Shown in pieces: positions 1-7,231 of a stretch of DNA of 20,809 nt. Position 1 is the stretch's first letter; every line of letters starts with the position of its first letter. The translations under genes were made by a program, and so were the position numbers. Origin of the DNA: RUG563 sp964549135 (lineage in GTDB: Bacteria; Bacillota; Clostridia; Christensenellales; Aristaeellaceae); contig CAZJUJ010000048.1 in NCBI GenBank assembly GCA_964549135.1, forward strand, positions 1 to 20,809. Reading direction: 5' to 3'. The notes beneath the pieces were generated by a model that was not told the origin of the DNA, ran no database searches, and saw only the letters and a list, made by a program, of their open reading frames with translations.

Positions 1-23
1 TCAACCTTCAACGTATTCTTCAT
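1..23 (-). CDS. Start of a gene that runs off the left edge
   Basis: On the minus strand an ATG at 23-21 follows a purine-rich AGAGAGGAAAAG ribosome site about 8 nt upstream. It opens a frame reading MKNTLKV before the window ends. It lies about 30 nt after the stop of the 163-residue gene and in the same direction, so the two are probably co-transcribed. Only seven codons are visible, so no function can be given. The start call rests on the ribosome site and the context. Confidence 0.45.
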
Positions 24-56
24 GTTCTTTTCCTCTCTTTCTCTTGGTCGATGGGG

Positions 57-548
57 TTAGGCGTTCTTCTTTTCCAGCAGAGCGATCCGACGTGCATCCT
101 TCTTCGTCTTAACAAATGCAACACGCTTGGCTTCCTTCTTCTGCTGAGCCTTTTCCAGCAGTTCCGCACGCTTCTGGTGGAAGTTGGCGATTTCGGGATA
201 CTTGTCAAGGAACCATTCCTTCATTTCCTGATAGTTGAGGGATTCGGCAAGAGCTTCTTCGCCTTCTTCGCTGATGCCACGCAGTTCCATGTATTCTGCC
301 ATGTTTTCCTCGGCATTGTCATGGCTCTTGATGTACTTCTCCATGTACTCGTAGGTCAGACCCTTGTAGCTGGGCTTATCGCTCTTGGTGGCCTTGTGGG
401 TGACTTCTACAACCTTGAAGGTGGGATAGGCCTTGCGGACTTCCTGAAGGTCGGTGTATTCCTGAGTGCCGTACTTGCAAGCCTTGGCGTAGTCCTTCTT
501 GGTCAGTTCGATGGAGCGAGCCTTCTCATTCACAGTGATGTTAGTCAT
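57..548 (-). CDS. Hypothetical protein of a mobile-element type, 163 aa
   Basis: The frame encodes 163 residues from an ATG preceded by AAAGAGGTAA at good spacing. The protein is charged and looks soluble. It has no signal peptide or membrane segment. The middle contains YKGLTYEYMEKYI, and the last 40 residues are a Lys/Glu/Ala-rich, probably helical or coiled tail (ELLEKAQQKKEAKR). I recognise the general type as an uncharacterised protein often seen in integrated elements and phages of Clostridia, but that is memory, not a search. Its base composition is AT-richer than the chromosomal genes to the right, and codons such as AAA, GAA and ACT are more frequent. Together with the repeats at 846-932 this suggests it belongs to an acquired element. 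Function unknown. Confidence 0.8.
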   Translation of the reverse strand: MTNITVNEKARSIELTKKDYAKACKYGTQEYTDLQEVRKAYPTFKVVEVTHKATKSDKPSYKGLTYEYMEKYIKSHDNAEENMAEYMELRGISEEGEEALAESLNYQEMKEWFLDKYPEIANFHQKRAELLEKAQQKKEAKRVAFVKTKKDARRIALLEKKNA

Positions 549-628
549 GGTAGTTACCTCTTTCTTTCTGACTCTCTTGGGAGTCTGTTTTTTATTTCCG
601 AAGGTGTTGTTCCCTTCGTTGTGATTAC

Positions 629-634
629 ATTATA
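629..634 (-). promoter_or_regulatory. Possible -10 box for the 163-aa gene
   Basis: A perfect TATAAT on the minus strand lies about 80 nt upstream of the ATG at 548. I see no convincing -35 box at 16-18 nt and no TGn extension, so the call is weak. Confidence 0.3.
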
Positions 635-823
635 CGATACGTAGCCGATGAACCTGTCGTTTATTTCGCACTGGTTCGTTTTTCTGAAAGAAAGCAAAAG
701 AAAAAGAGGCAGGCAGTTCTGCAACCGTCGCCTCATAAAAAGATGTATCAAGGTTGATAGATTCTCGTTTGAAAGTTGAGTGTAAGATTTGAATAGATGC
801 TCTGGTTTCGTTTACAGGTTGTA

Positions 824-832
824 TGTTATACT
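824..832 (+). promoter_or_regulatory. Possible extended -10 promoter facing the repeats
   Basis: TGTTATACT on the plus strand matches an extended -10 (TGn-TATACT). The predicted transcript would start near 839 and run straight into the repeated ATGTACCAC motifs. No credible plus-strand gene follows. It may serve a small RNA or be a chance match. Confidence 0.2.
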
Positions 833-845
833 GTCCCTGCGAAGT

Positions 846-932
846 ATGTACCACTTTTCCGATGTACCACTTTTGCCAGTTTTTCGCCCTTACAGAGGCG
901 AGCAGAAGTGGAATGTACCACTGATGTACCAC
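846..932. repeat. Four copies of ATGTACCAC at the mobile-element border
   Basis: ATGTACCAC occurs at 846, 862, 913 and 924. The first two copies continue as ATGTACCACTTTT, 16 nt apart; the last two are 11 nt apart. The third copy sits in a short inverted repeat, AGTGG (907-911) against CCACT (918-922). On the minus strand the motif reads AAAAGTGGTACAT, which resembles the AGTGGTA-like DR2 arm sites bound by the N-terminal domain of Tn916-type integrases (known for that family). I infer recombinase arm-binding sites at an element end. Iterons or an operator are the alternatives. Confidence 0.5.
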
Positions 933-939
933 CACAATC

Positions 940-976
940 AAAAAAAGGGAACCGCCCCACCCGGAGCGATTCCCTT
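940..976 (-). terminator. Intrinsic terminator of the rubrerythrin gene
   Basis: On the minus strand AAGGGAA (976-970) pairs with TTCCCTT (951-945), with an inner CGCTCC/GGGGCG stem that includes one G-U pair. The hairpin is followed by a run of T (946-940). It lies 25 nt after the rubrerythrin stop codon, as expected for a Rho-independent terminator. Confidence 0.85.
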
Positions 977-1001
977 AAAAGCCTTGATATTATTGAATTT
1001 C

Positions 1002-1544
1002 TTACTTGCCGAAATAGCGCTTGAGCAGACCCTCGAACGCCTTGCCGTGTCGGGCTTCGTCCTTGGCCATTTCGTGGACGGTGTCATGGATGGCATCGTA
1101 GCCCAGCTGCTTAGCCAGGGCGGCCAGTTCCTTCTTGCCGGCGGTAGCGCCGCATTCGGCCTCCACGCGCATGGTCAGGTTCTTTTCGGTGGATTCGGAG
1201 ACCACTTCGCCCAGCAGTTCGGCGAATTTGGCGGCATGCTCGGCTTCCTCATAGGCGGCCTTTTCCCAATAGAGGCCGATTTCGGGATAGCCCTCCCGAT
1301 GGGCGGCGCGGGCCATGGCCAGATACATGCCCACTTCGGTGCATTCGCCGGTGAAATTGGCGCGCAGGCCCTCGATCACCCGCTCATCCACATCCTTGGC
1401 AACGCCTACGCGATGCTCATCGGCCCATTCGCGGCCTTCCTTCATTTCTTCAAATTTGCTGGCGGGCGCCTTGCACTGGGGGCACTTTTCGGGAGCTTCG
1501 GGACCTTCATGTACATAACCGCAAATTTTGCAAACCCACTTCAT
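1002..1544 (-). CDS. Reverse rubrerythrin (rubredoxin domain first), peroxide-reducing
   Basis: The 180-residue protein starts with a rubredoxin iron site, Cys5, Cys8, Cys21 and Cys24 (CKICGY and CPQCKA), followed by a ferritin-like four-helix di-iron domain. Candidate iron ligands are Glu67, Glu100-x-x-His103, Glu130 and Glu163-x-x-His166. In classical rubrerythrin the rubredoxin domain is at the C-terminus. The N-terminal arrangement is that of the reverse rubrerythrins of Clostridium, which act in the cytoplasm as the terminal component of NADH-dependent peroxide and oxygen reduction. The start is supported by TTGGAGGAAAG upstream of the ATG. The gene appears monocistronic: it has its own terminator and a likely promoter at 1610-1638. 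It points to an anaerobe that defends itself against oxygen. An electron-donating reductase is not encoded nearby. Confidence 0.93.
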   Translation of the reverse strand: MKWVCKICGYVHEGPEAPEKCPQCKAPASKFEEMKEGREWADEHRVGVAKDVDERVIEGLRANFTGECTEVGMYLAMARAAHREGYPEIGLYWEKAAYEEAEHAAKFAELLGEVVSESTEKNLTMRVEAECGATAGKKELAALAKQLGYDAIHDTVHEMAKDEARHGKAFEGLLKRYFGK

Positions 1545-1609
1545 TGTTTCTTTCCTCCAATTTCTTTTATCTGATCAACCGCGTTTTTGCGGTTTCATCT
1601 CACAAAATG

Positions 1610-1638
1610 AGTATACACCGCTTTTCCGGGATTGAAAC
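1610..1638 (-). promoter_or_regulatory. Probable rubrerythrin promoter
   Basis: The -10 box TATACT (1615-1610) has a poor -35 (TTTCAA or GTTTCA at 16-17 nt). The leader downstream contains a 6-bp hairpin, AACCGC/GCGGTT (about 1577-1594), before the ribosome site. A weak -35 would fit an activated promoter, but no operator is recognisable. Confidence 0.4.
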
Positions 1639-1729
1639 AGTCCGATCGATATTTTTTCAAATTATTTTGAAATATTTTTTCCGTGCTTTCTTCCGGGGCG
1701 GCTGGGCAGGGCCTGGGGGAGGGGCGGGC

Positions 1730-2761
1730 TCATTCCATATCGGGAATGATCTGCACCTTGATGGATTCGGCGGACATCTGCATATGGATGGCCTCCTCCA
1801 GCCGGGCGATGGGATAGCGATGGGTGATCAGCGGCGCGGTCTGAATCCGGCCGGCGTTAATCAGATCCACCGCCTCCTGATGGGAATCGGGATTGACAAA
1901 GGAGCCGCAGATTTTCAGCTCCTTCTGGAATACATCAAACAGCGGCATTTCGAATTTGGCATCCACGCTGGGCACGCTGAAGAGCAGGATTCTGCCGCCC
2001 CGATCCGCCAGATCAAAGGCCTGCCTGGTGGCAAAGGTTTTGCCCACGCATTCGATGACCACATCCGCGCCCTTGCGGCCGGTCAGGGCCTGCACCTGGG
2101 CGAGGGGATCGCTTTCCAACGGATCAATGGCTGCATCCGCGCCGACCTGGAGGCCGATGGCCCGCCGGGCCGCCACGGGCTCGGAAAGAATGACTTTGCC
2201 CGCGCCGCGGAGCTTGGCCAGCTGCACCATGATCAGGCCGATAGCGCCGCCGCCCACCACCACGGCCAGATCGCCGCTTTTGATTTCTACCAGCTCGATG
2301 CCGTGGATGCAGCAGGCCAGGGGCTCCGCCATGGCCATGGCCTCAAAGCCCACCTCTGCATTCATGGCAAATACCTGATTTTCGGGCACCAGGCTGTATT
2401 CCGCAAAGCCGCCGTTTCTATTGACGCCCACGGCAGTCATGGCATCGCAGAATTGCTTCTGCCCCTTGCGGCAATGATAGCATTTTCCGCAGTAGATATT
2501 GGGATCCACGGTGACGCAATCGCCCGCCTTCACGGCGGTAACGCCCGGGCCGACGGCCTCCACCACGCCGGAATATTCATGCCCCAGCACCACCGGAGGC
2601 GTCACCTCGGCAGAGCCCTTTTCCCCGTGATAGATATGCACATCCGTGCCGCAGATGCCCGCCGCCTTATTGCGGATCAGCACCTCATGCGGGCCGGGAG
2701 CAGAAAAGTGCATATCGCGCACCTCAAATTTACCGTTGCCTAAAAAGAAATTTCCCTTCAC
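1730..2761 (-). CDS. Zinc-dependent medium-chain alcohol/polyol dehydrogenase
   Basis: From a GTG start at 2761 the protein has 343 residues, the normal length for the medium-chain dehydrogenase family. An upstream in-frame ATG exists, but AGGGAGG lies 8-9 nt before the GTG and overlaps that ATG's reading, so the GTG is preferred. Catalytic zinc residues are visible: Cys37 (GICGTD), His61-Glu62 (GHE) and Glu146 (EPLAC). The structural zinc lobe is Cys91, Cys94, Cys97 and Cys105. A Rossmann motif VVVGGGAIG spans 167-175, and an acidic SEP after the second strand suggests NAD over NADP. The family oxidises sugar alcohols, threonine or sugar phosphates such as sorbitol and galactitol-1-phosphate; the exact substrate cannot be read from the sequence. 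It lies downstream of a glycosidase-like gene but has its own promoter. Confidence 0.92.
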   Translation of the reverse strand: MKGNFFLGNGKFEVRDMHFSAPGPHEVLIRNKAAGICGTDVHIYHGEKGSAEVTPPVVLGHEYSGVVEAVGPGVTAVKAGDCVTVDPNIYCGKCYHCRKGQKQFCDAMTAVGVNRNGGFAEYSLVPENQVFAMNAEVGFEAMAMAEPLACCIHGIELVEIKSGDLAVVVGGGAIGLIMVQLAKLRGAGKVILSEPVAARRAIGLQVGADAAIDPLESDPLAQVQALTGRKGADVVIECVGKTFATRQAFDLADRGGRILLFSVPSVDAKFEMPLFDVFQKELKICGSFVNPDSHQEAVDLINAGRIQTAPLITHRYPIARLEEAIHMQMSAESIKVQIIPDME

Positions 2762-2798
2762 GGATGAATGCCTCCCTTTTTGCATTTTGCACACGTCT

Positions 2799-2827
2799 AT
2801 TATAAGGCAGCGCCTCTGAAAAAGCAA
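2799..2827 (-). promoter_or_regulatory. Promoter of the alcohol dehydrogenase gene
   Basis: TTGCTT (2827-2822), a 17-nt spacer and a perfect TATAAT (2804-2799) on the minus strand place transcription start about 30 nt before the GTG. This suggests the dehydrogenase can be transcribed separately from the gene upstream. Confidence 0.65.
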
Positions 2828-2837
2828 CGGCTTTCCA

Positions 2838-3938
2838 TCAGAAATCCGCCTGCCCATACATGAAAAGCCCCCAGCCATCCGCCCCGGCGGCCTGCACCCC
2901 GGCGATGGTTTCCGGAAGCTGGCGATCCTCAAGCTGCAGAATCGGCAGGAGCCGCTGAGCAGGCAGCATTTCCTCCCGGGCGGCGGCAGTTTCAAGGGCG
3001 GCGTGGCCCGGCGCAAAGCCGTGCTGCAAAAAGCGCTCCGGCGGGGCAGAGAAATCAATGGCCTGCATCAGCGCCCTGCGCCCGGGGCCGGATGCTGCAT
3101 TTTCCGCGGCGCAGGCCAGGGTATCCCGGGCCGCTTCTCCCAGGGCATGCAGCGCCCCGGCCCATTCATGCCCCAGACACGCCGGGCCCTGGGCATGGGG
3201 ATAATGCCGATACAGCATGGGCGAAATCAGATCCAGCGCGCCCAGGCTCTCCCGCCCCTGCCCCACCCAGGGGGCGAGGGAGGGCGCAAATACAAACGCG
3301 CCCGTCTGCCAGCGGGGATTCATCCCCTTCACGGCTGCGCAGAAGCGCTCCATCATCTCCCGGATCACCGCGCCCCGGAAGCGGAGCCAATCGGCAATCA
3401 GCGGGGCATCCGCTGGCTCCAGGCGCTTTTTCAGCTGCAATCCGGATACCGCCCGGCGGATTCCCGCCGCATCCAGGCCCCGAGCCTTCATTTTCTGCAT
3501 GCAGCGGGGACAGAAGCAGGTAAAGAAGCCCGCTTCGCCCTCCGGGGAGGCAAAGGAGGCAAACCGCGCGCCATCCACAAAAATACCCGAAAGGGCGGGC
3601 AGCGCCTGGGCCGCCTGCAGCACGGCCTGAAGATTTCTTTCCCGGATTTCCTCATCGCAGGGGCAGCCCGAGGAAAACCAGCGCCGCCTGTGCCCCTGGG
3701 CATCCAGCGCCCAGCGCGCTTCCGTTTCCGCATCCAGCCCAAGGGAAAGCGCCCCAAAGCAGAGATAGCCCGCCAGCCCGGCATTTTTAAGCGCCCGGGC
3801 GGCGCGGGCATCCATGCCGCCCAGCACCACCGCATCCATGCCCTTTGCCCGGAGTCCGTCCGCGCATTTTTCCGGCTCCCGCTGATCCATACCAAAGATA
3901 AACTGCCGCATTGCATCATCCCGCTTTTCCGGGCGCAT
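2838..3938 (-). CDS. Putative TIM-barrel glycoside-hydrolase-like protein
   Basis: The 366-residue protein has no signal peptide or membrane segment, so it is predicted to be cytoplasmic. It shows features of uncharacterised TIM-barrel proteins related to glycoside hydrolases: IFVDGARF at about 119-126, a cysteine cluster CFCPRC at 141-146 followed by a helical stretch, DWLRFRGAVI at about 183-192, and a strand DLISPMLYRHY at about 236-246 resembling barrel edges that carry catalytic acids. A second Cys pair (GCPC) lies at 91-94. The first ATG is close to the promoter and has only a weak ribosome site. Met10 (MRQFIFGMDQ) is an alternative start. Gene order (glycosidase-like, then sugar-type dehydrogenase) hints at carbohydrate breakdown. 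Function is inferred only from these weak similarities. Confidence 0.75.
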   Translation of the reverse strand: MRPEKRDDAMRQFIFGMDQREPEKCADGLRAKGMDAVVLGGMDARAARALKNAGLAGYLCFGALSLGLDAETEARWALDAQGHRRRWFSSGCPCDEEIRERNLQAVLQAAQALPALSGIFVDGARFASFASPEGEAGFFTCFCPRCMQKMKARGLDAAGIRRAVSGLQLKKRLEPADAPLIADWLRFRGAVIREMMERFCAAVKGMNPRWQTGAFVFAPSLAPWVGQGRESLGALDLISPMLYRHYPHAQGPACLGHEWAGALHALGEAARDTLACAAENAASGPGRRALMQAIDFSAPPERFLQHGFAPGHAALETAAAREEMLPAQRLLPILQLEDRQLPETIAGVQAAGADGWGLFMYGQADF

Positions 3939-3960
3939 CAGGCCCCATTCTCTGCCCGCT

Positions 3961-3990
3961 ATTATAGAGGAAGCAGCCGCGCCCTGTCAA
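3961..3990 (-). promoter_or_regulatory. Consensus promoter of the glycosidase-like gene
   Basis: A perfect TTGACA (3990-3985) and a perfect TATAAT (3966-3961) are separated by 18 nt on the minus strand. The predicted start point is only about 15 nt before the first ATG. This is the best sigma-A match in the window. It stands back to back with the plus-strand promoter at 4003-4031. Confidence 0.85.
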
Positions 3991-4002
3991 GGCGCAGGAG
4001 AA

Positions 4003-4031
4003 TTGCAAGTTCGCTGCCGCCGTGGTATAAT
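4003..4031 (+). promoter_or_regulatory. Promoter of the split-barrel flavoprotein gene
   Basis: TTGCAA (4003-4008), 17 nt, then TATAAT (4026-4031) preceded by TGG, giving an extended -10. The leader to the start at 4107 is about 70 nt. It contains a small inverted repeat, CTGCA/TGCAG, of uncertain meaning. Confidence 0.8.
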
Positions 4032-4106
4032 GTCTAAAGAGAGGAAGCTATTTTCATTTTTGAATCTCTGCAGGATGCTGCTTGCAGAATGCTCAAGGAG
4101 AGGAGA

Positions 4107-4541
4107 ATGCCAATGCCGCTTTCCATGAATCCCCGGGCGCGGGATGTTCTTAACGAGCGCTTTCATCGCGATTGCCTGATCGCATTGGCCACCGAGGCCG
4201 GGCATCAGCCCTTTGTTCGTACAGTAAACGCTTTTTATGAGGATGGATGCTTCTATGTGATTACCTATGCGCTGTCGGGAAAAATGCAGCAGATTCAGGA
4301 AAACGCACGGGTGGCCATTGCCGGGGATTGGTTTACCGCCCAGGGAATAGCCGAAAACCTGGGGCACGTTTTGAAAACGGAAAACGTGCCGCTGGCAGAA
4401 AAGCTCCGTGCAGCCTTTGCCGCCTGGCATTATAACGGACATGTGGACGAAGCGGATGAGAACACCTGCATCCTGCGCATTGCACTCACACAGGGCACGC
4501 TCCTTTTCCATGGCACGCGTTATGAGCTGAGCTTTAAATAG
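4107..4541 (+). CDS. Pyridoxamine 5'-phosphate oxidase family (FMN split-barrel) protein
   Basis: The protein has 144 residues from the ATG at 4107, which has AAGGAG 6 nt upstream. An ATG at 4089 lies before that ribosome site and is rejected; one at 4113 is also possible. The sequence follows the small split beta-barrel flavin-binding fold of the PNPOx-like superfamily. It has a central NARVAIAGDWFTAQGIAENLG segment, of the type common in clostridial members (NPRVALxxxWFxAxGxGENLG in my memory), and alternating strand patterns such as FYVITYALSG. Members bind FMN or F420 and reduce or bind small molecules; few have a known substrate, and this one need not make pyridoxal phosphate. It stands alone between its own promoter and a strong terminator, so context gives no further clue. 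Confidence 0.85.
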   Translation: MPMPLSMNPRARDVLNERFHRDCLIALATEAGHQPFVRTVNAFYEDGCFYVITYALSGKMQQIQENARVAIAGDWFTAQGIAENLGHVLKTENVPLAEKLRAAFAAWHYNGHVDEADENTCILRIALTQGTLLFHGTRYELSFK

Positions 4542-4574
4542 CATGGCAGGGCTATTTCCCCCGGCGCAAAAACA

Positions 4575-4614
4575 GGCCCTTCGGCATCCGCAAAGGAAAC
4601 CGAAGGGCCCTTTT
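4575..4614. terminator. Two-way intrinsic terminator between convergent genes
   Basis: GGCCCTTCGG (4575-4584) pairs perfectly with CCGAAGGGCC (4600-4609). On the plus strand it is followed by CTTTTC. On the minus strand the same hairpin is followed by TGTTTTTG. It can therefore end both the flavoprotein transcript and the sugar-importer operon, which converge here. Confidence 0.9.
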
Positions 4615-4694
4615 CATTGCTTGGGTGGCATGGGGCAGTCCTTCCCGCCCGAAGCATCAGGAATGCTTTTCCATCGCCCGGGCGAATGGGCTGC

Positions 4695-6197
4695 TTACTT
4701 GGCCAGGTAATCGCTCAGCTGGGCATTGGCCGCATCCAGATAGGTCTGCATGCCGGCGGCTTCCAGCGCATCCAGGAAGGCGGGCAGCGCAGTGGCAGGA
4801 TCCACAGCGCCCGCATCCAGCGCCAGCGCATACTGAGAGGCCACATTGGCCAGGGCGGCCATTTCATTCTGCACTTCGCTGTTGTCAAATACATAGCCCA
4901 GCGCGGGAATGGCCTTGGCGCTGCTGTAGTATTCCACAAAGCTCTTGCGGAAGCCGGCACCCTCGGGGGCGGTATCGGGCAGGATGGTCACATTGCCCAT
5001 GCCGTTGGTCCAGGGGGTATAGGAGGCGCGGGCATCGGTGAAGACGATCAGGCCATCTTCATTCTTGGTGTAATGCACGTTTTCCACGCCGTAGTTGAGC
5101 AGCGTCATCAGATAGGGATCGCTGTTGAGCAGGGCCAGGAATTTGAAGCTTTCCACGGGATGATTGGAGGCGGTGGAAATGGCGACCATAGCGCCCTGAG
5201 AAGCGGTGGTATCCACATAGGGATCGGTGCAGGGCACGAAGGCCACTTCGATGCCGCGCTCCTCGGAGGCCTGATGCTCATAGCCCAGGGCATAGCTCTG
5301 GGTGCCGATCAGATACTGGCCCTTGAGCTGGGTATTGGTGCGGGTATCATTGGAGGTTTCGGCCACAGCCAGGGCGGGATCCACATAGCCGGCCTGATAG
5401 TATTCATACATCTTTTCGACGAAGGCCTTGTATTCCGGGGTGGCAAACTTGTTGAGCAGCACGTTGCCATAAATGCCCTCGGCGCTTACGTCATCGGGAT
5501 TGAGATACAGGCTCAGCAGATTGACAGAGCCGGAATCGCCCGCCACGATGATGGAATTGGTGACCATGCGCTCCAGCACCATCGGCTCCACCAGGAAGGG
5601 ATAGAAGCTGTCGCCCTTGACTTCCTTGGCCTTGGCAAAGAGATCGCCGAATTCAAAGAAGCTGCGCTTTTCCACATCTTCCAGGGTGAAGCCCAGCTCG
5701 GTCAGCAGGGTTACATTCACATCCCAGCAATTCTGGGTGGCGAAATCCTTGTAGCCATTGATGGCGTAGATGCCCTTGCCTTCCGCGCCCTCGATGGTGG
5801 CGGCCTGCATCAGCGCTTCGGGGATGGCCTTGGTCAGCGCTTCGCCGTATTCGGCAATGAGATCATCCAGCTTGAGATAGTAGCCGTTCTTGGCGTAGGT
5901 ATTGTATTCATTCTTGCTCCAGGAGCAGGTGAAATACATATCCACGCTTTCATCGCCGGACATGAGGGCGTTGGTGGATTTGTCATCAAAGTCACCCCAG
6001 GTGCCCCAGATGACCTCCAGCTTCGCGCCGACCTTATCGGCGATGTAGGCATTGACAGCTTCCAGCACGGCGGTATCATCCGAAACGTTGCTGCCATGGA
6101 ACATGATGGTGATGGTGGGCAGATCCTCGGCAGCGGCGATGCCCGCCACGGCCAGGATCATTGCCAGAGCCAGAACCAGAGCCAGGATTTTCTTCAT
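4695..6197 (-). CDS. ABC sugar transporter substrate-binding protein, LplA type
   Basis: The 500-residue protein has an N-terminal signal peptide (MKKILALVLALAMILAVAG, then IAAAED), a family-1 solute-binding domain and a C-terminal segment of the DUF3502 type: NYGVENVHYTKNEDG, then PWTNG, then a helical tail with VDPATALPAFLDALEAAG. This is the architecture of LplA-like binding proteins of CUT1 oligosaccharide importers. It should capture a glycan outside the membrane for the two permeases encoded upstream. An unusual point is that the lipobox position reads VAG-Ile20 instead of VAG-Cys, so it has no visible lipid anchor; cleavage after an AAA motif near residue 23 would release it or leave it loosely bound. 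A ribosome site AAAGGAGGAAAC precedes the ATG. It is the last gene of the operon and is followed by a strong terminator. The ligand is unknown. Confidence 0.93.
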   Translation of the reverse strand: MKKILALVLALAMILAVAGIAAAEDLPTITIMFHGSNVSDDTAVLEAVNAYIADKVGAKLEVIWGTWGDFDDKSTNALMSGDESVDMYFTCSWSKNEYNTYAKNGYYLKLDDLIAEYGEALTKAIPEALMQAATIEGAEGKGIYAINGYKDFATQNCWDVNVTLLTELGFTLEDVEKRSFFEFGDLFAKAKEVKGDSFYPFLVEPMVLERMVTNSIIVAGDSGSVNLLSLYLNPDDVSAEGIYGNVLLNKFATPEYKAFVEKMYEYYQAGYVDPALAVAETSNDTRTNTQLKGQYLIGTQSYALGYEHQASEERGIEVAFVPCTDPYVDTTASQGAMVAISTASNHPVESFKFLALLNSDPYLMTLLNYGVENVHYTKNEDGLIVFTDARASYTPWTNGMGNVTILPDTAPEGAGFRKSFVEYYSSAKAIPALGYVFDNSEVQNEMAALANVASQYALALDAGAVDPATALPAFLDALEAAGMQTYLDAANAQLSDYLAK

Positions 6198-6259
6198 ACA
6201 GGTTTCCTCCTTTTTGATTATATAAGCGGGCGGATTTTCTCCCCCCGGCTATATCGCTC

Positions 6260-7192
6260 TTATCCCTTGACCGAGCCGATGGTCAGCCCGGCCACCACAT
6301 AGCGCTGGAAATACGGATAGGCGCAGGCGATGGGCACCACGATAAAGACCACCAGCGCCATTTTCAGCGTCTGGGAGGGCAGATCCTGCGCGATCTTCTG
6401 GGCCTCTACACCCAGCATATGGCTGTTCTTGGCCAGGAAATCGGCATTGCGCTGGATGCGCACCAGCAGATACTGAAGGGGCATAATATCCAGATTCTTA
6501 TTGAGATACAGAAGGGAAAGGAACCATTCATTCCAGATCGCCAGGGCATTGAGCAGGGCGATGGTGGCAATGCCGGGCTTAACGATGGGCACCACGATCT
6601 GCAGCAGCGTTCTGTATTCGCCGCTGCCATCGATGGTGGCCGCCTCAATCAGCTCGGTTGGCACGGTGGTCTGGAAAAAGGTGCGCATGATGATCACGTT
6701 AAAGGGGCTGAAAAGCAGCGGCACGATCAGCGCTGCATAATTATCCGATAGCCCCAGCACGCTTTTGCAGATGACGAAGGTGGGCACCAGGCCGCCGCCG
6801 AAAATCATGGTAAAGAAGCTGAAGAAGGTAAAGAAGCTGCGCCATTTGAAATCCCGGCGGAAGAGCGGATAGCTGTAAAGCACGCACATGCTCACCGAAA
6901 GCACCGTGCCCACAATGGTAATAAAGAAGGAATTAAAATAGCTGCGCCACAGGGAATCCCCAATGGCAAAGACATACTGATAGGCATGCAGGGATAGGCT
7001 CTGGGGCACAAACGAATAGCCGATCTGGCGGATGCTTTCCTCCGAGGAGAAGGAAATGATCACCACGAAAATAAAGGGGATGATGCAGGCCAGGGAAAAT
7101 ATGCCCAGCACCACATGGAAAATGGCCTCCGTTCCGGGGCTGAAGCGGTTCAGGCGGGCATTCCGTCTGTGCGGCAATCGTTGCGCGGTCAT
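6260..7192 (-). CDS. ABC sugar transporter permease, LplC (CUT1 family)
   Basis: The protein has 310 residues from the ATG at 7192. AAAGGAGG lies 7 nt before this ATG, so a further upstream ATG (7219) is rejected. After a basic cytoplasmic N-terminus there is a first membrane helix (FHVVLGIFSLACIIPFIFVV) and about five more, with the permease EAA loop reading EAATIDGSGEYRTLLQIVVP. This loop docks on the ATPase. C-terminal YPYFQRYVVAGLTIGSVKG is the usual ending of this subfamily. It pairs with the permease encoded just upstream (39-nt gap) and precedes the binding protein gene. No ATPase gene is present in the operon, so the complex probably uses a shared MsiK/MsmX-type ATPase encoded elsewhere (known for CUT1 systems; inferred here). 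Confidence 0.94.
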   Translation of the reverse strand: MTAQRLPHRRNARLNRFSPGTEAIFHVVLGIFSLACIIPFIFVVIISFSSEESIRQIGYSFVPQSLSLHAYQYVFAIGDSLWRSYFNSFFITIVGTVLSVSMCVLYSYPLFRRDFKWRSFFTFFSFFTMIFGGGLVPTFVICKSVLGLSDNYAALIVPLLFSPFNVIIMRTFFQTTVPTELIEAATIDGSGEYRTLLQIVVPIVKPGIATIALLNALAIWNEWFLSLLYLNKNLDIMPLQYLLVRIQRNADFLAKNSHMLGVEAQKIAQDLPSQTLKMALVVFIVVPIACAYPYFQRYVVAGLTIGSVKG

Positions 7193-7231
7193 GCGCAGGC
7201 CTCCTTTCCTCAAAATCATGGGCGGGAAAAA

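Noticed and set aside
1577..1594. A terminator or riboswitch in the rubrerythrin leader
   Set aside because: Only a 6-bp hairpin with no T-run and no larger conserved architecture is seen.
1544..2743. A 399-codon plus-strand frame opposite the alcohol dehydrogenase
   Set aside because: Shadow of a gene with a complete zinc and NAD site; His/Gly-rich translation typical of antisense GC-rich DNA.
4617..6302. A 561-codon plus-strand frame opposite the binding-protein gene
   Set aside because: Its Gly/His/Ile-rich translation has no motifs and arises from GC-rich third positions of the real gene. The opposite strand has a signal peptide, known domains and a ribosome site.
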